From assembly GCF_016008875.1 (NCBI RefSeq), contig NZ_JADTQG010000002.1, positions 292,872 to 356,871 on the forward strand: a stretch of DNA of 64,000 bases. Direction: 5' to 3'. Position numbers and translations under genes: made by a program. The notes under the pieces were generated by a model. That model saw only the letters and a list, made by a program, of their open reading frames with translations. It did no database searches and had not been told where the DNA came from. Below are positions 8,849 through 16,337 of this stretch, piece after piece. Position 1 is the stretch's first letter; every line of letters starts with the position of its first letter. Origin of the DNA: Ectopseudomonas mendocina (GTDB lineage: Bacteria; Pseudomonadota; Gammaproteobacteria; Pseudomonadales; Pseudomonadaceae).

Positions 8849-9721
8849 ATGAGCGACTCCCCTTACATCTTCGACATCTCCGGCGCCGCCAGCTTCGAGC
8901 AACTGGTGATCGAGAACTCCTTTCACAAACCGGTGCTGGTGGACTTCTGGGCCGAATGGTGCGCGCCGTGCAAGGCGCTGATGCCGATGCTGGCGAAAAT
9001 CACCGAGGAATACGCCGGTGAGCTGCTGCTGGCCAAGGTCAACTGCGATATCGAGCAGGACATCGTCATGCGCTTCGGCATTCGCAGCCTGCCCACCGTG
9101 GTGCTGTTCAAGGACGGCCAACCGGTGGATGGCTTCGCCGGCGCCCAGCCGGAAGCGGCAATCCGCGAGATGCTAAAGCCCCACGTTGCCGAGCCGGCTC
9201 CAGCTGCTGCCGACCCGATTGAAAGCGCCCAGGCCCTGTTCGCCGAAGGTCGCTTCGCCGAGACCGAGGCGCTGCTCAAGCAGGTGCTGACCGAAGACAA
9301 CGAGAATGCAGGCGCGCTGATTCTCTACGCACGCTGCCTGGCTGAACGCGGCGAGCTGGGCGAGGCCGAAGTGGTGCTCGACGCCGTGAAGGGCGACGAG
9401 CACAAGCAGGCGCTGGCCGGCGCCAAGGCACAACTGACCTTCCTGCGCCAAGCCGCCGACCTGCCTGACGCAGCCACGCTGAAAAGCCGCCTGGCGCAGA
9501 ATGCCGAGGATGATGAGGCGGTTTATCAACTGGCCGTGCAACAACTGGCGCGCCAGCAGTACGAAGCCGCGCTGGATGGTCTGCTCAAATTATTCGTGCG
9601 CAATCGCAGCTATGGCGACGGCCTGCCGCACAAGACGTTGCTACAGGTATTCGACCTGCTTGGCGGCGATCATCCGCTGGTCACCAGCTACCGCCGCAAG
9701 CTGTATCAGGCGATCTACTGA
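8849..9721 (+). CDS. CnoX/YbbN-like chaperedoxin (thioredoxin fold plus TPR)
   Basis: A 290-residue protein with an N-terminal thioredoxin domain (residues 8-115; WAEWCAPCK with a complete CxxC at 38-41, cis-Pro in SLPTVV) followed by a helical TPR-like region (about 120-285). This is the YbbN/CnoX architecture: such proteins hold unfolded clients and pass them to GroEL or DnaK under oxidative stress. Unlike E. coli YbbN, which has lost the first Cys, this one keeps both and may be redox-active. The start at 8849 has the usual MSDSPYIFD; eight upstream in-frame codons were rejected. It ends inside a palindromic intergenic repeat. Confidence 0.88.
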   Translation: MSDSPYIFDISGAASFEQLVIENSFHKPVLVDFWAEWCAPCKALMPMLAKITEEYAGELLLAKVNCDIEQDIVMRFGIRSLPTVVLFKDGQPVDGFAGAQPEAAIREMLKPHVAEPAPAAADPIESAQALFAEGRFAETEALLKQVLTEDNENAGALILYARCLAERGELGEAEVVLDAVKGDEHKQALAGAKAQLTFLRQAADLPDAATLKSRLAQNAEDDEAVYQLAVQQLARQQYEAALDGLLKLFVRNRSYGDGLPHKTLLQVFDLLGGDHPLVTSYRRKLYQAIY

Positions 9722-9726
9722 GAGCA

Positions 9727-9796
9727 GCGGCAAGCCTCAAGCTGCAAGCGGAATCAGGAGCCATGCGTCCTCTTGTAGCTTGCAGCTTGCAGCTTA
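9727..9796. repeat. palindromic intergenic repeat, copy 1, between convergent genes
   Basis: The left arm GGCAAGCCTCAAGCTGCAAGC and the right arm GTAGCTTGCAGCTTGCAGCTTA are near inverse copies separated by a short unique centre. The right arm ends in TTA, which is the TAA stop of the minus-strand gene at 9794. A related pair of arms is found at 26110-26214. It looks like a REP-like or miniature palindromic element. Confidence 0.7.
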
Positions 9797-10141
9797 CTGC
9801 TGCTCTTGCCAGTGATAGATCGGCGCGTCCGCGCCTGTTTCCATGCGAATCTGCGCGCAGTGACGCAGGCGCACCAGCAGGCGCTTGCCCGCGGCCTCCC
9901 CGCCGGCCAGCGCCGCCAGTTGCGCCATCAGTCGCGGCCCTTCCACCTGCCCGGCATCGCGCACCAGCTGCAAGGCGGTCTGCCACAGGGCATCACCCGC
10001 ATCTAGCGTAGGGGCCGACACCGCCGCGTTGGCAGCCGGCGCGACAGCAACCTGTTGCGCCAGTTGCGCCCAGTCCTCGGCATCCAGCTCCAGTGTCAGG
10101 TCTACCGGCCAATCGCCGATTCGCCCACGAATTCGTACCAT
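9794..10141 (-). CDS. conserved hypothetical protein of 115 residues
   Basis: I do not recognise a named family. From ATG 10141 (GGAGG six bases upstream) the product starts MVRIRGRIGDWPVDLTLELD, continues with an Ala-rich helical middle, and ends KRLLVRLRHCAQIRMETGAD. It is small, cytoplasmic and without membrane segments. It diverges from the metal operon at 10255, and the Zur-like dyad (10209-10227) lies 68 bases upstream of its start, so co-regulation is possible. A gene of this type sits beside the same operon in other Pseudomonas, as far as I recall. The codon bias agrees with a real gene. Confidence 0.7.
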   Translation of the reverse strand: MVRIRGRIGDWPVDLTLELDAEDWAQLAQQVAVAPAANAAVSAPTLDAGDALWQTALQLVRDAGQVEGPRLMAQLAALAGGEAAGKRLLVRLRHCAQIRMETGADAPIYHWQEQQ

Positions 10142-10208
10142 GTTCAGCCTCCAGTCAGGAATTACCATGCTCCCACGGCAGCGGCAGGCTGGCCAGTTCG
10201 TCACAAAA

Positions 10209-10227
10209 GTTGTTATAACGTAACAAC
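10209..10227. promoter_or_regulatory. putative Zur box
   Basis: The dyad GTTGTTA-TAACG-TAACAAC has perfect 7-base arms and holds the GTTATA..TAAC core typical of Zur operators in gammaproteobacteria. It lies 28 bases upstream of the His-rich DUF2796 gene. The homologous operon is known to be zinc/Zur regulated in P. aeruginosa. Binding here is inferred. Confidence 0.65.
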
Positions 10228-10254
10228 TAAATCGCACCCACGCTGGAGACAACC

Positions 10255-10827
10255 ATGCGCCACCTGCTGCTCGCCCTGCCCTTTGCCCTGCTGCCTCTGG
10301 TCGCCGCCCAGGCGCATGAACACGGCCACGACCATGATCACCACCACGACAGCCTGGGCGCCCACGAGCACGGCGTCGCCAGCCTCAACGCTGCGTTGGA
10401 CGGCAACCTGCTGGAGCTGCAGCTGGAAAGCCCGGCGATGAACCTGGTCGGTTTCGAGCATGCCGCCAAGAGCGATGCCGACAAGGCCAAGGTCGCCGCC
10501 GCCAAGCGCGAGCTGGAGCAGCCCATCGCGCTGTTCGCACTCAACAGTGGTGACTGCAAGGCCACCGAAGTGGAACTGGAAAGCCCATTGTTCGGCGACG
10601 CTGACCACGACCACGACCACGACCATCATGATCATGAAGGCGAACACAGCGACATCCACGCGCACTATCGCTTCGAGTGCGCCAAGGCCAACGAATTGAA
10701 ACAACTGGATCTCGCTGAACTGTTCAAACGCTTCCCCGCCACCGAGAAGATTCAGGTACAACTGATCGGCCCGAACGGCCAGCAGGGCGTGGAGCTGACG
10801 CCGGCGCAGCCACGTCTGAGCTTCTGA
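10255..10827 (+). CDS. periplasmic histidine-rich DUF2796 (ZrgA-like) zinc-handling protein
   Basis: A 190-residue exported protein: signal peptide MRHLLLALPFALLPLVAAQA, then a mature N-terminus that is almost a metal chelator (HEHGHDHDHHHD). A second His/Asp cluster, DHDHDHDHHDHEGEHSDIHAH, lies at about 117-137, and the core between them (LGAHEHGVASLNAAL...) is DUF2796. Family members, such as ZrgA of Vibrio, act in zinc acquisition with an ABC-type partner. It is the first gene of a four-gene operon behind a Zur-like box. The likely role is capturing Zn(II) in the periplasm when zinc is scarce; the exact transport route is not settled. Confidence 0.9.
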   Translation: MRHLLLALPFALLPLVAAQAHEHGHDHDHHHDSLGAHEHGVASLNAALDGNLLELQLESPAMNLVGFEHAAKSDADKAKVAAAKRELEQPIALFALNSGDCKATEVELESPLFGDADHDHDHDHHDHEGEHSDIHAHYRFECAKANELKQLDLAELFKRFPATEKIQVQLIGPNGQQGVELTPAQPRLSF

Positions 10828-10901
10828 CCTGCCACGTCCCATTGCCGGAGCGAGCGTCCCTCGCCCCGGCATGAGCGCCTTCCCCCGACTCGCAGTAGAC
10901 A

Positions 10902-11609
10902 ATGACCGAACCTCTGATCGAACTCGCCAATCTCGGCTTCGCCTGGCCCGGCCAGGCGCAGTTGCTGGATATTCCCACCTTCACCCTGGCGCGCGGTGAA
11001 ACCCTGTTCCTCAAAGGCCCCAGCGGCAGCGGCAAGACCACCCTGCTTGGCCTGCTCGGCGGCGTACAACGTGCGCAAAGCGGCCATATCCGCCTGCTCG
11101 GCCAGGATCTGGGCCAACTCTCCGCCGGCGCCCGCGACCGCTTTCGCGTCGATCACACCGGCTACATTTTTCAGCAGTTCAACCTGCTGCCATTTCTTTC
11201 CGTACGCGAGAACGTCGAGCTGCCCTGCCGCTTCTCGCGTCTGCGTGCCGAGCGCGCACGCCAGCGCCACGGCAGCATCGATGCCGCCGCCGCGGCGCTG
11301 CTCGACCATCTCGGCCTGCGCGCCGATCTGCTCGGCCGCCGCGCCGATGAGCTTTCCATCGGCCAACAGCAACGCGTTGCCGCCGCCCGGGCGCTGATCG
11401 GCCAGCCGGAACTGGTAATCGCCGACGAACCGACCTCGGCACTGGACTTCGACGCCCGCGAGGCCTTCCTGCAATTGCTCTTCGCCGAATGCCGCGCTGC
11501 CGGCGCCAGCCTGCTGTTCGTCAGCCACGACCAGAGCCTGGCTCAGCTGTTCGACCGTAACCTGTCACTGGCCGAACTCAACCGCGCCGCCAAGCCCGTC
11601 GAGGTCTGA
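10902..11609 (+). CDS. ABC transporter ATP-binding protein (LolD/MacB class)
   Basis: A 235-residue ATPase with Walker A GPSGSGKTT at 39-47, Q-loop YIFQQFNLLPFLSV, signature LSIGQQQRVAAARAL, Walker B LVIADEPTSALD and switch His in VSHDQ. It belongs to the LolD/MacB/FtsE class that works with FtsX-type permeases in mechanotransmission rather than classical import. The next gene encodes such a permease, 1 base after its stop. Its place behind the zinc-binding DUF2796 protein suggests a role in metal-stress physiology of the envelope. Confidence 0.93.
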   Translation: MTEPLIELANLGFAWPGQAQLLDIPTFTLARGETLFLKGPSGSGKTTLLGLLGGVQRAQSGHIRLLGQDLGQLSAGARDRFRVDHTGYIFQQFNLLPFLSVRENVELPCRFSRLRAERARQRHGSIDAAAAALLDHLGLRADLLGRRADELSIGQQQRVAAARALIGQPELVIADEPTSALDFDAREAFLQLLFAECRAAGASLLFVSHDQSLAQLFDRNLSLAELNRAAKPVEV

Positions 11610-11610
11610 G

Positions 11611-12876
11611 ATGCATCTTCTTCGCATAGCCATGGCCAGCCTGGCCAACCGTCGTTTCACCGCGCTGCTCACTGTGTTCGCCATCGCCCTGTCGGTCTGC
11701 CTGTTGCTGGCCGTGGAGCGAGTGCGCACCGAAGCCCGCGCCAGCTTCGCCAATACCATCAGCGGCACCGACCTGATCGTCGGCGCCCGCTCGGGCAGCG
11801 TGAACCTGCTGCTGTACTCGGTATTCCGCATCGGCAACGCCACCAACAACATCCGCTGGGACAGCTTCGAGCGCTTCGCCAATCACCGCCAGGTCAAGTG
11901 GGCCATTCCCATCTCGCTGGGCGACTCGCATCGCGGCTACCGGGTGATGGGCACCAGCACCGCCTATTTCGAACACTACCGTTACGCCCGCAGCCAGGCG
12001 TTGCAGTTGGCCGAAGGCCGCGCCTTCGCCGACGATCCCTTCGAAGTGGTGCTAGGCGCAGAAGTGGCGCAGGCACTGGGCTACGACCTCGGCGAAAAGA
12101 TCGTCCTGGCTCATGGCGTCGCCACCATCAGCCTGGTCAAGCATGACGACAAACCCTTCACCGTGGTCGGCATCCTCGAACGCACCGGCACGCCAGTAGA
12201 CCGCACCCTGCACATCTCCCTGGCCGGGATGGAAGCACTGCACGTCGATTGGCAGAACGGCATGCCGGCCCGCGGAGATGCGCGGGTCAGCGCCGATCAG
12301 GCGCGCACCATGGACCTGCAACCCAAGCAGATCACCGCCTTCATGCTCGGCCTCAACAGCAAGATCGCCACATTCAGCCTGCAACGCGAGATCAACGAGT
12401 TCCGTGGTGAGCCGCTGCTGGCGATTCTGCCGGGTGTCGCCCTGCAGGAACTGTGGAGCCTGATGGGGACCGCCGAGCAGGCACTGTTCGTGGTCTCGCT
12501 GTTCGTCGTGCTCACCGGCCTGATCGGCATGCTCACGGCGATTCTCACCAGCCTCAACGAGCGGCGCCGGGAGATGGCCATCCTGCGTTCGGTCGGCGCA
12601 CGCCCCTGGCATATCGGCAGCCTGCTGGTGCTGGAAGCCTTCGCCCTGGCATTGGCCGGCGTGACCTTCGGTGTCGCGCTGCTGTACCTGGGCATCGCCG
12701 CCAGTCAGGGCTTCGTACAGGCCAACTACGGCCTGTACCTGGCCCTCAATGCCCCGTCCGCTTACGAATGGAAACTATTGGGCAGCATTCTCGCCGCTGC
12801 CGTGGCGATGGGCAGTGTGCCGGCCTGGCGCGCCTATCGGCAGTCACTCGCCGACGGCTTGTCGATACGCCTGTAA
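11611..12876 (+). CDS. FtsX/MacB-type ABC transporter permease
   Basis: 421 residues with one N-terminal membrane segment (RFTALLTVFAIALSVCLLLAV), a large periplasmic domain (about 40-275), and three C-terminal segments in the FtsX pattern (ALFVVSLFVVLTGLIGMLTAI, LVLEAFALALAGVTFGVALLY, LGSILAAAVAMGSVPAW). ILRSVGARPWHIGSL is the coupling helix region typical of MacB/LolCE permeases. It forms one ABC unit with the ATPase that ends one base upstream. The substrate is unknown; context says zinc-linked. Confidence 0.92.
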   Translation: MHLLRIAMASLANRRFTALLTVFAIALSVCLLLAVERVRTEARASFANTISGTDLIVGARSGSVNLLLYSVFRIGNATNNIRWDSFERFANHRQVKWAIPISLGDSHRGYRVMGTSTAYFEHYRYARSQALQLAEGRAFADDPFEVVLGAEVAQALGYDLGEKIVLAHGVATISLVKHDDKPFTVVGILERTGTPVDRTLHISLAGMEALHVDWQNGMPARGDARVSADQARTMDLQPKQITAFMLGLNSKIATFSLQREINEFRGEPLLAILPGVALQELWSLMGTAEQALFVVSLFVVLTGLIGMLTAILTSLNERRREMAILRSVGARPWHIGSLLVLEAFALALAGVTFGVALLYLGIAASQGFVQANYGLYLALNAPSAYEWKLLGSILAAAVAMGSVPAWRAYRQSLADGLSIRL

Positions 12877-12881
12877 AGCGC

Positions 12882-12910
12882 GATTCGCCTGTACACTGTG
12901 CAGGCGAATC
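12882..12910. promoter_or_regulatory. perfect inverted repeat between permease and DUF3299 genes
   Basis: GATTCGCCTG (12882-12891) and CAGGCGAATC (12901-12910) form a perfect 10-bp stem with a 9-base loop between two genes of one operon. There is no T-tract after it. It could be an RNA stability element, a partial attenuator or an operator. Confidence 0.5.
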
Positions 12911-12928
12911 ACTGCACAGAGGTAATCC

Positions 12929-13450
12929 ATGTTCCGCCCCCTGCTCGCCAGCCTGCTGCTGACGCTGGCCCTGCCGCTGGCCGCCGCCGATGTGCGCGAA
13001 ATCACCTGGTCCGATCTGATCCCGCCGGATGCGCCGCCGCAGGTCGTCGACCCGACTCCGATTCACGACCTCTCGCAACTGGCCGATGCCCTGGCCGAAT
13101 CCGGCCCGGCAGCCATGCAGCAATCGCCGGCCGCGCCGGTGGTCAAGGAGCTCAACGGCCAGGCGGTGAAACTGCCCGGCTATATCGTGCCGCTGGACGT
13201 GACCGACGAAGGCCGCGTGGTGGAATTCCTGCTGGTGCCCTACTTCGGCGCCTGCATTCACGTGCCGCCACCGCCCTCGAACCAGATCGTCCACGTTACC
13301 AGCGAGCTGGGTGTACTGCTCGATGCGCTGTACCAGCCGTTCTGGGTGGAAGGTCCGCTGAAAACCGAGCATGTCAGCAGCGAGCTGGCCGAGGTCGGTT
13401 ACCAGATGGAAGCGGACAAGATATACGCCTACGAACTGCCCGATAGCTGA
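12929..13450 (+). CDS. exported DUF3299 protein
   Basis: A 173-residue protein with signal peptide MFRPLLASLLLTLALPLAAA. The mature part has the DUF3299 hallmarks ITWSDLIPPD, KLPGYIVPLD and FLLVPYFGACIHVPPPPSN, with a Cys-Ile-His that could bind a metal or be redox active. Family function is unknown; genes of this type recur next to DUF2796 and MacB-like ABC genes in Zur-regulated operons. It ends the operon; a REP sequence and a bidirectional terminator follow. Confidence 0.85.
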   Translation: MFRPLLASLLLTLALPLAAADVREITWSDLIPPDAPPQVVDPTPIHDLSQLADALAESGPAAMQQSPAAPVVKELNGQAVKLPGYIVPLDVTDEGRVVEFLLVPYFGACIHVPPPPSNQIVHVTSELGVLLDALYQPFWVEGPLKTEHVSSELAEVGYQMEADKIYAYELPDS

Positions 13451-13455
13451 TCTTC

Positions 13456-13477
13456 GTAGGAGCGGCTTCAGCCGCGA
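13456..13477 (+). repeat. Pseudomonas REP element (single copy)
   Basis: GTAGGAGCGGCTTCAGCCGCGA has the invariant GTAGGAGCGG head and a short palindrome (GCGGCTTCAGCCGC), the classic repetitive extragenic palindrome of Pseudomonas. It lies just after the DUF3299 stop codon. Confidence 0.85.
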
Positions 13478-13536
13478 AAAGATTCGCGGATAAATCGGAA
13501 CGCCGCCCGCCGCACCTACCGATACGTCAACCACAC

Positions 13537-13565
13537 AAAAGCCAGACACTAGGTCTGGCTTTTTT
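13537..13565. terminator. bidirectional intrinsic terminator
   Basis: AAAAGCCAGAC-ACTAG-GTCTGGCTTTTTT: an 11-bp stem with a T-tract on both strands, between the convergent DUF3299 gene and the TPR gene at 13584. Confidence 0.9.
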
Positions 13566-13583
13566 GTGAGAGCGAAGAGGTTG

Positions 13584-14681
13584 TCAGGAGCGACTGGCGA
13601 CCCGATTTTCCCGTTCGAAGCGCAATTCGCTTTCCGCCCACTGGCGCCAGGAACGCACCTTGGCCCGCTCGGCACCGCCACGTTCGGCGCGCGCCAGCGC
13701 ATCCAGGCCGGCCTGCCAGCGCGACTGCTCCAGTTCCAACTGCGCGACGTACAGCCAATGCTTGCCGTTGCCACTGCGCTCGGCCAGCGGGCGCAGCACG
13801 CGCACCGCGGCAGAACGATCACGCGCCTGCCACCAGAACAGCCCGAGGCGCTCCTGACGGGCAGCGGTGTTGGCCAGCAGACCACTGTCGAGCATGCCGG
13901 CGAGCAGCTTGGCGCCTTGCCAGGGCTGATCGGCGGCGCCGGCCAGCAGCACCAGGTTGTCCAGTTCCGACTCGCTGAAACGCAGGCCCTTGCTGTGCGC
14001 CGCACGCAGAGTCGCCAGCGCCTTGTCGTTACTGCCGGCCATCTGCTGCAGACCGGCCAGTTGGCGCCAGCCCTTGGCATCGTTCGGCTGGCGCGCCAGC
14101 AACTGACGCTGCCAGCGCTCGGCCTGGGCATAGCGCTTCAGATCGGCATTGGCGCCCACCAGAAACTGCAGCCAGATGTCCGCGGCTTTGGGGTTGGCCT
14201 GCACGTAACGCTCAGCCAGCGGCAACGCCTTGGCCGGCTGATTCATGCCCTGATAAGCCTGCACCAGCATCTGCAGCACTTCCTCGGAGGCACTGCCCTG
14301 ATTAGGCGCCAGCAGCTCGACGACCTTGGCGTACCGGCGCTCACCCAGATTGAGCTTGGCCAGGTTGAGACGCTCGCCAGCCAGCATCTCGTCGTCCAGC
14401 TTGCCGCTGCGCAGGGCCTTCTCCAGCCACTCGATGGCCTGACCGTTGTTGCCGGCCGACCAGGCCACGTAGGCCTTGCTGCGCCAGATCAGCGCCTCTT
14501 CGAGACTGCCGCTCTTGGCCTGGACCTCATCCAGCGTGCGCCGCGCAGCGCTGTAATCGCCCTTCTGCTGAGCGGCCTGCGCCGCATTCAGGGCCTTGAA
14601 CACGGCCGGGTCGACGGTCTGCTGGGCCATACCGGGCACAGCCGCGGTACCGAGCATCACGAGCAACAACCAACGGTACAT
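13584..14681 (-). CDS. periplasmic TPR protein of a TtpC-type TonB system
   Basis: 365 residues with a signal peptide (MYRWLLLVMLGTAAVPGMA) and then helical repeats in TPR style throughout (QKGDYSAARRTLDEVQAKSG, GNNGQAIEWLEKAL, QMLVQAYQGMNQPAKALPLAERY, LAGLQQMAGSNDKALATL). It ends the six-gene cluster DUF3450-TtpC-ExbB-ExbD-TonB-TPR, starting two bases after the TonB stop. In related clusters such a protein is thought to assist TonB; its exact partner is unknown. Confidence 0.85.
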   Translation of the reverse strand: MYRWLLLVMLGTAAVPGMAQQTVDPAVFKALNAAQAAQQKGDYSAARRTLDEVQAKSGSLEEALIWRSKAYVAWSAGNNGQAIEWLEKALRSGKLDDEMLAGERLNLAKLNLGERRYAKVVELLAPNQGSASEEVLQMLVQAYQGMNQPAKALPLAERYVQANPKAADIWLQFLVGANADLKRYAQAERWQRQLLARQPNDAKGWRQLAGLQQMAGSNDKALATLRAAHSKGLRFSESELDNLVLLAGAADQPWQGAKLLAGMLDSGLLANTAARQERLGLFWWQARDRSAAVRVLRPLAERSGNGKHWLYVAQLELEQSRWQAGLDALARAERGGAERAKVRSWRQWAESELRFERENRVASRS

Positions 14682-14683
14682 GG

Positions 14684-15367
14684 TCAGCTCCTTTCCAGAC
14701 GGAAGTAGAGGGTCTTCACCGCTTCGCGGTCCACCGCCAGGCCGCCTTCGGTACGTGGCGCAAAGCGCCAGCGTGCCGCGGCACGACGTGCTTCGCGCTC
14801 GAATACGTTACGCGGGTTGGCTTCCAGCACGCGGATGTTCTCCACACTGCCGGAGCGATTGATGGTGAAAGCCAGTTTGACGAAACCTTCGATGCCACGC
14901 TGCAGCGCATAGCGCGGATATTCCGGGCGCACGTCGTTGAGCGGCATGACTTCGCTTTCCATCCCGCCCATTTGCCCGCCGGATTCGGCGGCCTCGCTCG
15001 GCGGCGTCGGTGCCGGAGCACCCGGCGCAAGGCCGGACAGGCTCGGTGCCGGCGCGCTGTTGACGGCGATACCGCTGGCCAGGCTTGGCAGCTGGATGTC
15101 CAGCGCCGGCAGGTTGGCACTCGGCGTGGCCGTTTGCGGCGTCGGCGGCGTGGGTGGCTGTGGCGTTTGCGGCGTCGGTGGCTGCGGCGCCTGCTGCCGC
15201 GTGCGGCTGGCGGTCTCGCTGGCGTTACCGTCCATACGCACGAAATTTGCCACGCTGACCGGGTCCTGGCTTACCTTGGCGCTCGGCGGCGCGACCATGT
15301 ACAGCATCAGGGCGAAAAGCCCCAAGGCCATCAGGCAGGCGCCGAGAAAAGACAGCGGCAGGCGCAT
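14684..15367 (-). CDS. tonB: TonB family energy transducer
   Basis: A 227-residue TonB: N-terminal anchor FLGACLMALGLFALMLYMVA, a Pro/Thr/Gln-rich spacer at 60-85 that would span the periplasm, and the C-terminal TonB domain with VRPEYPRYALQRGIEGFVKLAF, NRSGSVENIRVLEA and AARRAAARWRFAP. It passes proton-motive energy from ExbB-ExbD to outer-membrane receptors. The N-terminus lacks the long leader of the main Pseudomonas TonB1. Start and ExbD stop share base 15367. Receptors are not encoded nearby. Confidence 0.93.
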   Translation of the reverse strand: MRLPLSFLGACLMALGLFALMLYMVAPPSAKVSQDPVSVANFVRMDGNASETASRTRQQAPQPPTPQTPQPPTPPTPQTATPSANLPALDIQLPSLASGIAVNSAPAPSLSGLAPGAPAPTPPSEAAESGGQMGGMESEVMPLNDVRPEYPRYALQRGIEGFVKLAFTINRSGSVENIRVLEANPRNVFEREARRAAARWRFAPRTEGGLAVDREAVKTLYFRLERS

Positions 15368-15777
15368 CAGTTGACTCCGCTACCGGCAGCCAGGGCGACA
15401 TCCTGCACACCGGCCAGACGTGCCTGATCCATCACCTGGACCACTAGGCCGGTACGCGCATCCTGGTCGGCCTGCACCACTACCGCACCTTCCGGCTGGT
15501 CGACCCGCATGCGCTCGACATGCGCACGCACGCTGCGGATATCCACCGGCTGCTTGTCCATCCAGATCTGTCCGTCGGCGGTGACGGCGATGAGGATGTT
15601 GCCCTTGTCCTGCGGGCTGGCGGTCTCCGCCTGCGGGCGCTGCACCTCGACCCCGGACTCGCGGATGAAGGAGCTGGTGACGATGAAGAAGATCAGCATG
15701 ATGAAGACCACGTCGAGCATCGGCGTAAGGTCGATGCCGGTGTCTTCGTCCTGCTGGTGGTGACGACGCATTCTCAT
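15367..15777 (-). CDS. exbD: ExbD/TolR-family biopolymer transport protein
   Basis: 136 residues with the ExbD signature GIDLTPMLDVVFIMLIFFIV: the essential membrane Asp is D22 and the single membrane helix is at about 20-40. A periplasmic domain follows (VQRPQAETASPQDKGNILIAVTADG ... VVVQADQDA). It forms the proton channel with ExbB and drives the adjacent TonB. The ATG at 15777 follows the ExbB stop by 11 bases. Confidence 0.95.
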   Translation of the reverse strand: MRMRRHHQQDEDTGIDLTPMLDVVFIMLIFFIVTSSFIRESGVEVQRPQAETASPQDKGNILIAVTADGQIWMDKQPVDIRSVRAHVERMRVDQPEGAVVVQADQDARTGLVVQVMDQARLAGVQDVALAAGSGVN

Positions 15778-15788
15778 GTTGGGCGATC

Positions 15789-16337
15789 TCAGTCGTGACG
15801 CAGCTGGTCGGCCAGCCGCTCGATGGCCTGGCTGGCTTCGCGTTCGAGACGCGCCAGGCTGAACAATCCAGGAATGGCCAGGACCATGCCGGCCATGGTC
15901 GGCAGGGTCGCCTGCCAGACGCCTGCGGCCATGCCGCGCGGGTTACCGGTGCCGTTGAGGGCGAGCACATCGAACACGGCGATCATGCCGAGCACGGTGC
16001 CGAGCAGACCCAGCAGCGGATACAGCGCCACCAGGGTCTTGCCCAGGCGCAGCGGCGCTGCCAGTTGCTGACGCGCCTGCGCCAGCCAGGCCAGGCGCAC
16101 GGCGCGCTGCCAGTTGCCGTTGTCATCGGCGAGCACCTGTTGCCAGGCTTCGCGACGCTCCTGCACCCAGCGCGGAAAAATCCTGCGCATGTACCAGAAG
16201 CGCTCGAACACCAGCGTCCAGAACACCACGCAGAGCAGCGCCAGCGCCCACATCACCACGCCGCCGGCGCTCATGAAGTCGAGCAGTGCATAGGCACTGT
16301 CGACCGCACGCAGCCAGAAGGCGAACAGATCAGTCAC
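15789..16337 (-). CDS. exbB: ExbB/TolQ-family proton channel protein
   Basis: 182 residues with three membrane helices, including WALALLCVVFWTLVFERFWYMRR and the paired C-terminal helices LVALYPLLGLLGTVLGMIAVFDVLAL and TLPTMAGMVLAIPGLFSL, the MotA/TolQ/ExbB pattern. It is the shorter, conventional ExbB; a second, larger ExbB-like protein is encoded directly upstream and overlaps it by eight bases. The two together with ExbD are typical of TtpC-type TonB systems. Confidence 0.95.
   Translation of the reverse strand: MTDLFAFWLRAVDSAYALLDFMSAGGVVMWALALLCVVFWTLVFERFWYMRRIFPRWVQERREAWQQVLADDNGNWQRAVRLAWLAQARQQLAAPLRLGKTLVALYPLLGLLGTVLGMIAVFDVLALNGTGNPRGMAAGVWQATLPTMAGMVLAIPGLFSLARLEREASQAIERLADQLRHD

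Noticed and set aside
10597..10660. GACCAC/CACGAC tandem triplets as a DNA repeat or CRISPR-like array
   Set aside because: They encode the His/Asp metal-binding stretch of the DUF2796 protein; no spacer structure exists.
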